DNA of 14,952 nt from positions 1 to 14,952 of the forward strand of contig CAJLRT010000007.1 of the NCBI GenBank assembly GCA_905209135.1. The letters are read 5' to 3'. The position numbers were made by a program, and so were the translations under genes. The stretch comes from an uncultured Eubacteriales bacterium (GTDB taxonomy: Bacteria > Bacillota > Clostridia > Oscillospirales > UMGS1783). Below, piece after piece: positions 7,001-14,493 of the stretch; within the stretch, counting starts at the first letter, position 1, and each line of letters opens with the position of its first letter. The notes under the pieces are model-generated. The model searched no databases, was not told where the DNA came from, and was given only the letters and a program-made list of their open reading frames with translations.

Positions 7001-8194
7001 TCAGGGCAGTTCGGCCAGCGTCTTTTTCAGCGCGGCAAGTCCCCTGTCCGTCTCCGCCTTGGTGATCGTCAGCGGCGGGAGCAGGCGCAGAACCTTCTTT
7101 GCCGAAAGGGCAATCAGGCCGTTCTCACGCAGTTTTGTCAGCAAATCCGCGACCTCGACGCCAACAAGCTCGACGCCGATCATCAGGCCCATTCCGCGCA
7201 CGTCGCCGACATGCGGATCCTTGAAAGCGCGGATCTTATCCCGGATATATTCGCCGCGGGACGCAACCGTCTCCAGCATACCCGGTTCGGACAGGCGTTC
7301 CAGCACCGCGAGCGCGCCCGCGCAGGCGATGGGATTGCCGCCGAAAGTGGACCCGTGCGAGGACTTGCCCATGACCCCGGCCAGCTTCTTGTTGCACAGG
7401 AACGCGCCGATCGGCAGGCCGCCGCCCAGCCCCTTTGCAAGGGTGACAAGGTCCGGCTTCACCCCGTACTGCTGGCTTGCCAGGAACGTGCCGGTGCGCC
7501 CTGCGCCGGTCTGCACCTCGTCGCAGATGAGCAGAATATCCTTTTCCGCCGCAAGCGCCGCGGCCTTCTGGAAAAACTCCCTGTCGAGCGGCATCACGCC
7601 GCCCTCGCCCTGAACCGGTTCGAGCATCAGCGCGCAGACCGTGCCGTCGAGCGCCGCTTCCAGCGCCGCAATGTCGTTCGCAGGCACGAATTTGAACCCC
7701 TCGGTAAAGGGGAAAAAGTAGTTGTGGAACACATCCTGCCCAGTGGCGGACAGGGTCGTCAGCGTCCTGCCGTGGAAGGAATTGACCAGCGTCACAATCG
7801 TGTGACGGCCCTTCCCGTACTTGTCAAAGCTGTACTTGCGCGCGGCCTTGATCGCGCCCTCGTTGGCCTCCGCGCCGGAGTTGCCGAAAAACACCTGCTC
7901 CATGCCGGTGATATTGCAGAGCGCCTCCGCCAGCAGGATATAATTCGGCGAATAGTAGAGGTTGGAGACATGCGCGAGCTGTTTCGCCTGCGCCTGCACC
8001 GCGTGCACCCATTTCCGGTCCGCGTAGCCGAGGGAATTGACGCCTATGCCGCTGCCGAAGTCGATATACTCCCGCCCGTCCGCGTCGTAGAGCTTCGCGC
8101 CCTTGCCGCGCACGAACAGAACGGGGCTCCTGCCGTATGTGGGCATGACGTAATGCTCGTCGATATTCTGCATAATTTCCAGATTCAGGTCCAT
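7001..8194 (-). CDS. argD: Acetylornithine aminotransferase ArgD
   Basis: This PLP-dependent class-III aminotransferase converts N-acetylglutamate semialdehyde to N-acetylornithine, the fourth step of the acetylated ornithine pathway. The 397-residue length is normal. Seen: SGIGVNSLGY near the N-terminus, the phosphate-binding NSGAEANE segment, FHGRT, the LEPVQGEGG motif, DEVQTGAGRTG with the cofactor-contacting Asp, and TLAKGLGGG with the Schiff-base lysine K254. STFGGNP follows. The start is supported by AAAGGCGG just upstream. It is the last gene of the arg operon, 143 nt after argB, and is preceded by a 16-bp motif shared with argB. ArgD enzymes often also accept succinyldiaminopimelate or ornithine, so some overlap in substrate is possible. 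Confidence 0.95.
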   Translation of the reverse strand: MDLNLEIMQNIDEHYVMPTYGRSPVLFVRGKGAKLYDADGREYIDFGSGIGVNSLGYADRKWVHAVQAQAKQLAHVSNLYYSPNYILLAEALCNITGMEQVFFGNSGAEANEGAIKAARKYSFDKYGKGRHTIVTLVNSFHGRTLTTLSATGQDVFHNYFFPFTEGFKFVPANDIAALEAALDGTVCALMLEPVQGEGGVMPLDREFFQKAAALAAEKDILLICDEVQTGAGRTGTFLASQQYGVKPDLVTLAKGLGGGLPIGAFLCNKKLAGVMGKSSHGSTFGGNPIACAGALAVLERLSEPGMLETVASRGEYIRDKIRAFKDPHVGDVRGMGLMIGVELVGVEVADLLTKLRENGLIALSAKKVLRLLPPLTITKAETDRGLAALKKTLAELP

Positions 8195-8211
8195 TCTCGC
8201 ACCGCCTTTGT

Positions 8212-8227
8212 ATAATAGGAATCAATC
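8212..8227 (-). promoter_or_regulatory. Shared 16-bp element upstream of argD
   Basis: Minus strand GATTGATTCCTATTAT, 17 nt before the argD start. It matches the site before argB at 14 of 16 positions. It contains a TATTAT that could act as a -10, but only a weak TTCCTG stands at -35 distance. The remaining argB-argD spacer (8228-8337) holds two small GC hairpins without T-runs and no gene. Confidence 0.4.
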
Positions 8228-8337
8228 CTGTTTTCAGGAATCTTTTTTACATCTTGTTCCAAACCCGTCTCCCGCGCTTTCCGCGCGCCGACAGTCCCGG
8301 CGGGACCGCGCAAGGGCGACGGAATCCACAGCGGGGC

Positions 8338-9162
8338 TTACAGCACCGTCGTGCCGCCGCCGATACCGGCCAGGTGCCGGAGCACCGCGTGCTTCTCGCG
8401 TCCGTCTAGAATCGCCGTGCCGCGCACGCCGCCGCGCACCGCGCCGGCGCAGCAGTCGATTTTAGGCAGCATGCCGCCTGCGATCACGCCGCTTTCCACA
8501 AGGTCCGCAATCTCCTCCACATGCAGCGCGCGGATGAGGGTGGACTCGTCGTTTTTATCGCGCAGCACGCCCTTTACGTCGGTAATCAGGGCCAGCCGGT
8601 CCGCGCCGATGGAAACGGCGATGGCCGCCGCCGCCGTGTCCGCGTTGATATTGAGCGCGCCGCCGTCCTCGCCCATGGCCACGGTGGAGATCACGGGCAG
8701 AAAGCTCTGTTCCAGCAGGCCGATCAGAGCCGCCGCGTCCACGCCGGTCACCTCGCCCACAAGGCCGAGGTCCCTGTCCGTGCGCCGGCGGGCGCGCAGC
8801 AGCGCGCAGTCCATGCCGCTCAGGCCCAGGGCCTTGGCTCCCCTGCCGGAAAGCTGCGCGGCGAGCTGTTTGTTGATCTTGCCGCAAAGCACCATCTGCA
8901 CGATTTCCATCGTATCGGGGTCGGTATAGCGCAGGCCGTCCACAAACCGGGGTTCAATCCCGACCCGGCCGAGCATGGCGTTGATCTCCGAGCCGCCGCC
9001 GTGCACAAGGATGACGCGCACCCCGGCCCCGTGCAGAAACGCGATATCGTCGATCACGGCGCGCTGCAGCTCCGGGTCTGCGATCGCGTTGCCGCCGTAT
9101 TTCACCACGACCGTTTTTCCTCTGTATGCGGCGGCGGCCGCCGCCGATATGTTGTCCGTCAT
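8338..9162 (-). CDS. argB: Acetylglutamate kinase ArgB
   Basis: This amino-acid-kinase-fold enzyme phosphorylates N-acetylglutamate, the second and often controlled step of ornithine synthesis. The protein has 274 residues from ATG 9162. Seen: VVKYGGNAI with K21, ILVHGGGSEIN, GLRYTD, NINADTAAAAIA, LALITDVKGVL, and the C-terminal GGMLPKID and ILDGREKHAVL. The GTG at 9168 is in frame, but the G-rich site at 9170-9174 is only 1 nt from it and 7 nt from the ATG. The N-terminus carries a six-alanine run and is shorter than the EALPYIQ-type helix of many arginine-inhibited enzymes, so feedback sensitivity is uncertain. It starts 38 nt after the argJ stop, with a shared 16-bp motif between. Confidence 0.95.
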   Translation of the reverse strand: MTDNISAAAAAAYRGKTVVVKYGGNAIADPELQRAVIDDIAFLHGAGVRVILVHGGGSEINAMLGRVGIEPRFVDGLRYTDPDTMEIVQMVLCGKINKQLAAQLSGRGAKALGLSGMDCALLRARRRTDRDLGLVGEVTGVDAAALIGLLEQSFLPVISTVAMGEDGGALNINADTAAAAIAVSIGADRLALITDVKGVLRDKNDESTLIRALHVEEIADLVESGVIAGGMLPKIDCCAGAVRGGVRGTAILDGREKHAVLRHLAGIGGGTTVL

Positions 9163-9180
9163 ATACACGCCCCCAGAAAT

Positions 9181-9196
9181 AAAATAGGAATGAATC
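9181..9196 (-). promoter_or_regulatory. Shared 16-bp element upstream of argB
   Basis: Minus strand GATTCATTCCTATTTT lies between the argJ stop and argB, 18 nt before the ATG at 9162. It matches the argD site at 14 of 16 positions and contains ATTCATTC, loosely like an ArgR half-site. Confidence 0.4.
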
Positions 9197-9200
9197 TTAT

Positions 9201-10424
9201 TTAAGTCCTGTAATCGCCGTTGATACGCACATAGTCATAGGTTAGGTCGCAGCCGTAGCCCGTTGCGGAGCAGGGGCCGGAGCCCACCGAAACGTCAATC
9301 ACAATGGTGCCTGCCGACAGCACCTTTTTCGCCTCGTCCTCGTCAAAGGGCGTGCCCCTGCCGTTTTGGGCGACGGTGACGCTGCCGGTGACGGAGCGCA
9401 GAATGATGCCGACACTGTCCACGTCAAAATCGGCGCCGCTGTAGCCGAGCGCGCACAGGATACGGCCCCAGTTGGCGTCCTCGCCGAACATGGCAGTCTT
9501 GACCAGCGGCGAATTGATAACCGCCATGGCGCAGGTTTTGGCCGCCTCTTTGGTGTCCGCGCCGCTGACCGTGCATTCCAGCAGCTTGGTCGCGCCCTCG
9601 CCGTCGGTCGCGATAGCGCGCGCCATATCCGCGCACAGCTCGGTCATGGCCGTGACAAACGTGCGGTAGGATTCGCCCTTGTCCTGAATGCGGCTGTTGC
9701 CCGCAAGGCCGCTGGCGAGCACCGTGACCATATCGTTCGTGCTCGTGTCGCCGTCGATGCTGATCATGTTGAACGTCTCGCCCACCACTTCGGTCAGGGC
9801 CGCCTGCAGCATCGCGCCGTCAATGTCCACATCGGTGGTAATAAAGCAGAGCATGGTCGCCATATTGGGGTTTATCATGCCCGAGCCCTTTGCAATCGCG
9901 CCGATACGGCACTCCCTGCCGTCCAGCTCAAAGCGGAAAGAGAGCTGTTTCGGGCGCGAATCGGTCGTCATAATCCCGAGCGCGGCGTCGGTCGCTCCGT
10001 CCTCGGACAGGCGGCTGACGAGCATGGGCACGCCGCGGTAAAACGGGTCCATATTGATCGGCTCGCCGATCACGCCGGTGGAGGCGATGACAATCTCCTC
10101 CGGGGCGATGGAGAGCTCTTTGGCAAGCAGGCCGCAGATCTCGTTGGCGCGCTCAACGCCGTCCACATTGCAGGTGTTGGCGTTGCCGCTGTTGCAGATC
10201 ACGGCGCGGGCCTTGCCGTCGCGCAGGTGCTCCTGCGTCACATATAAAGGCGCGCCCTTGACCTTGTTGGTGGTGTACACCGCCGCCGCGTCGCACAGCT
10301 TTTCGCAGACGATGAGCGAAAGGTCGTTTTTCGTGCGGTTTTTGCGGATGCCGCAGTGGACGCCCGCCGCCGTGAAGCCCCTGGGGAAGGTGATCGATTC
10401 GTGGATTTTTTCCATAAATGCCAT
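9201..10424 (-). CDS. argJ: Glutamate N-acetyltransferase ArgJ (probably bifunctional)
   Basis: This enzyme transfers the acetyl group from N-acetylornithine to glutamate, releasing ornithine and recycling acetate in the cycle; bifunctional versions also use acetyl-CoA. The 407-residue precursor has the self-cleavage site KGSGMINPNMATML. Cleavage before T190 would give alpha and beta chains with T190 as nucleophile. STGVIGEP and DGDTSTND, both family signatures, flank it. The start ATG has AAGGAG 7 nt upstream. It follows argC after a 172-nt spacer and precedes argB by 38 nt. Whether it makes acetylglutamate de novo cannot be read from sequence; no argA is in the window, which would fit a bifunctional enzyme. 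Confidence 0.95.
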   Translation of the reverse strand: MAFMEKIHESITFPRGFTAAGVHCGIRKNRTKNDLSLIVCEKLCDAAAVYTTNKVKGAPLYVTQEHLRDGKARAVICNSGNANTCNVDGVERANEICGLLAKELSIAPEEIVIASTGVIGEPINMDPFYRGVPMLVSRLSEDGATDAALGIMTTDSRPKQLSFRFELDGRECRIGAIAKGSGMINPNMATMLCFITTDVDIDGAMLQAALTEVVGETFNMISIDGDTSTNDMVTVLASGLAGNSRIQDKGESYRTFVTAMTELCADMARAIATDGEGATKLLECTVSGADTKEAAKTCAMAVINSPLVKTAMFGEDANWGRILCALGYSGADFDVDSVGIILRSVTGSVTVAQNGRGTPFDEDEAKKVLSAGTIVIDVSVGSGPCSATGYGCDLTYDYVRINGDYRT

Positions 10425-10596
10425 AGTCGTGCTCCTTATCTTACATAGTCAGCCGCCGCGCGGGGAAATACCGGCTTAACGCCCGGCCCAAATGCAGAAC
10501 GCGCCCCGCCGAAACGGAACTTCCCGCGCGGGCAGGTCCCGCCAGTCGCCGCCCGGACACGGGCCGGGGCTGTGCGAAAGCCGTTCCCTGCCCGGC
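10425..10596. other. argC-argJ spacer without a gene
   Basis: The spacer is 172 nt of GC-rich sequence with small potential stems such as the palindrome CCCGCGCGGG, but with no T-run terminator and no convincing promoter. A 15-bp block at 10503-10517 is identical to 6857-6871 in the element after argD. Short blocks at 10543-10552 and 10593-10603 match the ~185-bp repeat. It may be a decayed intergenic repeat. Confidence 0.5.
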
Positions 10597-11637
10597 TCAG
10601 AACGCCGGGGGGACCATCTCCAGGCCGCAGGTTTCCTCCAGCCCGAATATCAGGTTCATGTTCTGGATGGCCTGGCCGGCCGCGCCCTTGACCATATTGT
10701 CGATGGCCGAAATCAGGATGACGGTGCCGGTCCGTTCGTCGAACTGGACCGATATATCGCAGTAATTGGAATATTTGACGTATTTGATGTCCGCCTTGTC
10801 CACCACGCGCACAAAGGGCTCGGCGCGGTAGAAATCGCGGTACGCCGCGCGCAGCGGCTCCAGGGCCGTGCCGGGCGCCGCCTGTGCGTAGATCGTGGAC
10901 AGGATGCCGCGGTTGACCGGCAGCAGATGCGGGACAAACGTGACGCGCACCTGTTCCCCGGCGAGCTTTGTGAGGGTCTGCTCTATCTCGGGCGTGTGCC
11001 GGTGCTGCGCGATCTTGTACGCGGAAAAGGCCTCGTTCGCCTCCGGGAAATGGGAGCCCTGCGTCAGGCCCCGGCCCGCGCCTGTCACGCCGGACTTGGA
11101 ATCTATGATGATGTGGCCGGGCAAAATCAGCCCGCCCCGCAGCGCGGGCGCGAGCGCGAGTGCAATCGAAGTCGGGTAGCAGCCCGGGTTCCCGATCACG
11201 CGCGTCTTTTGAATCTCGTCGCGGAACAGCTCGCACAGCCCGTACACAGCCCGGCTGTGCAGGTCCCGGTCCTCATATGCGCCGCCGTACCACTGCCGGT
11301 ACTCGTCCTCGCTGTCGAGCCGGAAGTCGGCCCCGAGGTCGATAAACGCCCTGCCCTGCGCGTCGCATTGCGCGGCGATCTGCTGGGAAAGCCCGTGCGG
11401 CAGGGACGCGAATACACAATCGCTGCGCGCGATGACCTCGTCCGGCGTCACAAGCTTTTCCGAAACGGAGGACAGCAGGCTGGGGTAGACCGATTCAATC
11501 TGTTCGCCCAAAAAGCTCTCCGAGCTGAGCGCCGCAAGCTCCGCGCCCGGATGGCGCAGCAGCAGCCGCACAAGCTCCACGCCCGCATAGCCCGTAGCGC
11601 CGATAATCCCGGCCCTGATCTTTCCGTCTGTCCTCAT
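10597..11637 (-). CDS. argC: N-acetyl-gamma-glutamyl-phosphate reductase ArgC
   Basis: This NADPH-dependent enzyme reduces N-acetylglutamyl phosphate to the semialdehyde, the third step of ornithine synthesis. The 346 residues are normal for the type-1 family. Seen: the Rossmann GATGYAG near residue 13, SLPHG, DLGADFR, and catalytic C153 in GNPGCYPTS. GVTGAGRG and the substrate-binding PHLLPVNRGIL segment follow. It overlaps argH by 4 nt (ATGA at 11634-11637), so the two are translationally coupled. It is followed by a long spacer before argJ. Confidence 0.96.
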   Translation of the reverse strand: MRTDGKIRAGIIGATGYAGVELVRLLLRHPGAELAALSSESFLGEQIESVYPSLLSSVSEKLVTPDEVIARSDCVFASLPHGLSQQIAAQCDAQGRAFIDLGADFRLDSEDEYRQWYGGAYEDRDLHSRAVYGLCELFRDEIQKTRVIGNPGCYPTSIALALAPALRGGLILPGHIIIDSKSGVTGAGRGLTQGSHFPEANEAFSAYKIAQHRHTPEIEQTLTKLAGEQVRVTFVPHLLPVNRGILSTIYAQAAPGTALEPLRAAYRDFYRAEPFVRVVDKADIKYVKYSNYCDISVQFDERTGTVILISAIDNMVKGAAGQAIQNMNLIFGLEETCGLEMVPPAF

Positions 11638-13022
11638 GCCTCTGCCTCCCTCTCTTCTATGAACGCGCGCAGGCTTTCCATCTGCCGCCTGACCGACGCG
11701 GGCCCGGGCCCGCCCGGCCCGCTGCGCAGCGCCGCGCAGGCGGCCACGTCCACCGCGGCGTAGATATCCTCCCCAAACTTGGGGCAGAACTCCCGGTACG
11801 TCTCGAGCGGAAGCCGCTCAAGATCGGTGTCGTGCGCAATGCAGTACGCGATGAGCGTGCCGACGATTTTGTACGCGTCGCGGAAGGCGAGGCCCTTGCG
11901 CACGAGGTAGTCGGCGCAGTCGGTCGCATTGATAAACCCGCCCGCAGCCGCGGCGCGCATGCGCCCGGTGTTCACCGTCACGGTTTCAAACATGGGCGTG
12001 AACACGTCCAGGCACATTTTTACCGTGTCCACCGCGTCGAACACCGCCTGCTTATCCTCCTGCATATCCTTGTTATAGGCCAGCGGCAGCGACTTCATCA
12101 TGGCCAGCACCGCGACCAGGCTGCCGTAGACCCGGCCCGTCTTGCCGCGCACAAGCTCGGCCACATCCGGGTTCTTCTTCTGCGGCATGATGGACGAGCC
12201 GGTGGAGTAGGCGTCGTCCAGCGTAATAAAGCCGAACTCGCCGCTGCTCCAGAGGATGATCTCCTCCGAAAAGCGGGACAGGTGCATCATCAGAATGGAC
12301 AGGTCGCCGACAAGCTCGATCACGAAATCGCGGTCGGCCACGCTGTCCATGCTGTTGGCGGTTATGGTGCGGAAGCCCAGGGCCTGCGCCACCGCCGCGC
12401 GGTCGATGGGATAGGTCGTCGTTGCGAGCGCGCCGGAGCCGAGCGGCATCTCGTCCATGCGCGCATAGCAGTCGTCCAGCCGCCCGTAATCGCGCTTGAG
12501 CATCTCCGCATAGGCGAGCAGATGGTGCGCGAAAGTGACGGGCTGCGCCCGCTGCAGGTGCGTGTACCCCGGCATGACCGTGCCGGTGTGCTCGCCCGCC
12601 ATATGGAGCAGCCCCTTCTGCAGGCGCAGAATCAGCTTCTGCACGGCGCGCACCTCGGTTTTCAGGTACATGCGCAGGTCGAGCGCGACCTGGTCGTTGC
12701 GGCTGCGGGCCGTGTGCAGGCGCTTGCCCGTCTCGCCCAGGCGCTCTGTCAGCACCTGTTCGACGAACATGTGTATGTCCTCGGCCGCGGGGTCGAACGC
12801 GAGCGTGCCCGCGCACAGCTCGTCGAGTATATGCTTAAGCTCCCGCACGATCGCCTCGCTGTCCTGCTCCGGGATGATCCCGCACGCGCCCAGCATGGCG
12901 GCATGGGCCATACTTCCCTGAATATCCTCTTTGAACATGCGGGAGTCAAATGCCAGCGACGAGTTGAAATCGTTCACCTTTTCATCCGTCTGCTTCTGAA
13001 ACCTGCCCGCCCATAATTTCAT
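11634..13022 (-). CDS. argH: Argininosuccinate lyase ArgH
   Basis: This fumarase-superfamily homotetramer splits argininosuccinate into arginine and fumarate, the last step of the pathway. The protein is 462 residues, the family norm. Seen: the N-terminal KLWAGRF, the TARSRNDQ motif, the TGYTHLQ-type segment (PGYTHLQRAQP), and the signature GSSIMPQKKNPD, where S277 is the expected catalytic serine on the mobile loop. The start has CGGAGGA 8 nt upstream. It follows argG after 84 nt containing a strong hairpin, and its stop overlaps the argC start. Confidence 0.97.
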   Translation of the reverse strand: MKLWAGRFQKQTDEKVNDFNSSLAFDSRMFKEDIQGSMAHAAMLGACGIIPEQDSEAIVRELKHILDELCAGTLAFDPAAEDIHMFVEQVLTERLGETGKRLHTARSRNDQVALDLRMYLKTEVRAVQKLILRLQKGLLHMAGEHTGTVMPGYTHLQRAQPVTFAHHLLAYAEMLKRDYGRLDDCYARMDEMPLGSGALATTTYPIDRAAVAQALGFRTITANSMDSVADRDFVIELVGDLSILMMHLSRFSEEIILWSSGEFGFITLDDAYSTGSSIMPQKKNPDVAELVRGKTGRVYGSLVAVLAMMKSLPLAYNKDMQEDKQAVFDAVDTVKMCLDVFTPMFETVTVNTGRMRAAAAGGFINATDCADYLVRKGLAFRDAYKIVGTLIAYCIAHDTDLERLPLETYREFCPKFGEDIYAAVDVAACAALRSGPGGPGPASVRRQMESLRAFIEEREAEA

Positions 13023-13068
13023 TGTCCGCGTCCTCCGTTTGCATACCTTATATAATATATATACAGCG

Positions 13069-13099
13069 TCCGGCGCGGCCCTGCGCGGGCCGCGCCGGA
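13069..13099 (-). promoter_or_regulatory. Perfect 13-bp hairpin between argG and argH
   Basis: The arms 13069-13081 and 13087-13099 are exact complements with a 5-nt loop, starting 7 nt after the argG stop. On the minus strand it is followed by an AT tract (TATATATATTATATAAG), not a T-run, so it is not a classical terminator. It could partly terminate, protect the 3' end of a processed argG mRNA, or set argG above the distal genes. Confidence 0.6.
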
Positions 13100-13106
13100 A
13101 TGGGAA

Positions 13107-14327
13107 TTACTGATCGGCGCGCTTGAGGTCGAGCATCGCCTTGACCTTGATGGGCAGCCCGTACAGGTTGATGAAGCCCTCGCTGTCCTTCTGGTTGTAG
13201 ATGGCGTCCTCGCCGAAGGTGGCGACTTCCTCGTCGTACAGGGTGTAGGGCGACGTGACGCCGGCGTTGATGATGTTGCCCTTGTACAGCTTGAGCCGGA
13301 CTTCGCCCGTGACCGTTTTCTGCGTCTCGTCCACAAAGGCGCTGAGCGCCTCGCGCAGCGGCGTGAACCACTGGCCGTTGTAGACGAGCTCCGCGAATTT
13401 ATAGGAAACGCCCTGCTTGTAGTGCTGGGTGTCGCGGTCGAGGCAGATGGTTTCGAGCACCTCGTGCGCATGGTAGAGGATGGCGCCGCCGGGGGTCTCG
13501 TACACGCCGCGCGACTTCATGCCGACCAGCCGGTTTTCCACCATGTCCAGCAGGCCGATTCCGTTTGCGCCGCCGAGGGCGTTGAGTTTCTCCAGCAGCT
13601 CCACGCAGCCGAGCTTCTCGCCGTCGAGCGATACGGGCTCGCCCTTTTCAAAGCCGATGGTGATATAGGTCGGCTTGTCCGGGGCCTTTTCGGGCGAAAC
13701 GCCCAGCTCTAGGATCTTGTCGTAATCCGGCTCGTTGGCGGGGTCCTCCAGGTCGAGCCCCTCATGCGACAGGTGCCAGATGTTCTTGTCCTTGGAATAG
13801 TTGGTCTCGCGGCTGATGGCCAGCGGGATATTGTGCGCCTCGGCATAGTCGATCTCCTCGTCGCGGGACTTGAGCGACCACTCGCGCCAGGGCGCGATGA
13901 TCTTCATCTCGGGCGCGAGGGCCTTGATGGTCAGCTCAAAGCGGACCTGGTCGTTGCCCTTGCCGGTGCAGCCGTGGGCGATGGCGTCCGCGCCTTCGGC
14001 CTTGGCAATCTCCACAATCCGCTTGGCGATCACGGGACGCGCAAAGGATGTGCCGAGCAGGTACATGCCCTCGTACTTTGCGCCGGCCTTCAGGGTCGGG
14101 AATATGTAATCCTTGACAAACTCCTCCGTAAGGTCGGCCACATAGAGCTTGGAAGCGCCCGTCTTTTTGGCTTTTTCCTCAAGCCCGGTCAGCTCCGCGC
14201 CCTGCCCCACGTCGCCCGCGACGGCGATGACCTCGCAGTTCCCGTAGTTCTCCTTGAGCCAGGGGATGATGATCGAAGTGTCCAGCCCGCCCGAATAGGC
14301 GAGCACTACTTTTTTAACTTTTTCCAC
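13107..14327 (-). CDS. argG: Argininosuccinate synthase ArgG
   Basis: This ATP-dependent enzyme joins citrulline and aspartate to form argininosuccinate. The 406 residues match the type-1 family. The PP-loop AYSGGLDTS is at residues 10-18. GDVGQG, the citrulline/aspartate-site [14 protein letters not shown], and the C-terminal YGLPIKV tail are all present. The start is GTG at 14325-14327, fixed by GGGAGG at 14336-14341 with 8 nt spacing and by the family N-terminus VVLAYSGG. It is the first gene of the arg operon, behind a strong promoter with a leader of roughly 35 nt. Confidence 0.97.
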   Translation of the reverse strand: MEKVKKVVLAYSGGLDTSIIIPWLKENYGNCEVIAVAGDVGQGAELTGLEEKAKKTGASKLYVADLTEEFVKDYIFPTLKAGAKYEGMYLLGTSFARPVIAKRIVEIAKAEGADAIAHGCTGKGNDQVRFELTIKALAPEMKIIAPWREWSLKSRDEEIDYAEAHNIPLAISRETNYSKDKNIWHLSHEGLDLEDPANEPDYDKILELGVSPEKAPDKPTYITIGFEKGEPVSLDGEKLGCVELLEKLNALGGANGIGLLDMVENRLVGMKSRGVYETPGGAILYHAHEVLETICLDRDTQHYKQGVSYKFAELVYNGQWFTPLREALSAFVDETQKTVTGEVRLKLYKGNIINAGVTSPYTLYDEEVATFGEDAIYNQKDSEGFINLYGLPIKVKAMLDLKRADQ

Positions 14328-14358
14328 AGTGACGGCCTCCCTACCGCTGTAAATTTAA

Positions 14359-14376
14359 TGTATTTATGATTATACA
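14359..14376 (-). promoter_or_regulatory. Candidate ArgR/AhrC operator over the argG -10
   Basis: The 18-bp plus-strand site TGTATTTATGATTATACA has 5-bp inverted halves (TGTAT/ATACA) and covers the -10. The length, AT-richness and placement fit an ARG box, though the halves differ from the E. coli TGAAT/ATTCA. No argR gene is in the window. Confidence 0.4.
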
Positions 14377-14397
14377 GAATTTTGTTTAAAAATGCAA
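14369..14397 (-). promoter_or_regulatory. Sigma-A-type promoter of the argGHCJBD operon
   Basis: On the minus strand TTGCAT (14392-14397) and a perfect TATAAT (14369-14374) are separated by 17 nt. They lie about 42 nt before the argG GTG in an otherwise AT-rich gap. Confidence 0.8.
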
Positions 14398-14407
14398 TAG
14401 CTTTTTG

Positions 14408-14490
14408 AAAAAAATCCGATTTTTCAGGGCGGACACAGTAAATTTATGCATTCATTGCGAATATATATGCAAATCCACACATCTGTCCGC
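14408..14490 (-). terminator. Possible terminator of pyk
   Basis: The minus-strand arms GCGGACA (14484-14490) and TGTCCGC (14429-14435) pair across an AT-rich interior that can itself pair imperfectly. They are followed by a weak A/T hairpin ending in seven T (14408-14414). The element starts just after the pyk stop. The long loop makes it less certain than the plus-strand terminators. Confidence 0.4.
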
Positions 14491-14493
14491 AGC

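Noticed and set aside
6905..8215. 436-residue plus-strand open frame opposite argD, and similar ones opposite argJ, argC, argH and argG
   Set aside because: All are antisense shadows of well-supported arg genes with complete catalytic motifs.
14377..14493. Riboswitch or attenuator leader for argG
   Set aside because: This stretch lies upstream of the argG promoter, so it is not in the argG leader. The actual leader is only about 35 nt, too short for a riboswitch or leader-peptide attenuator.
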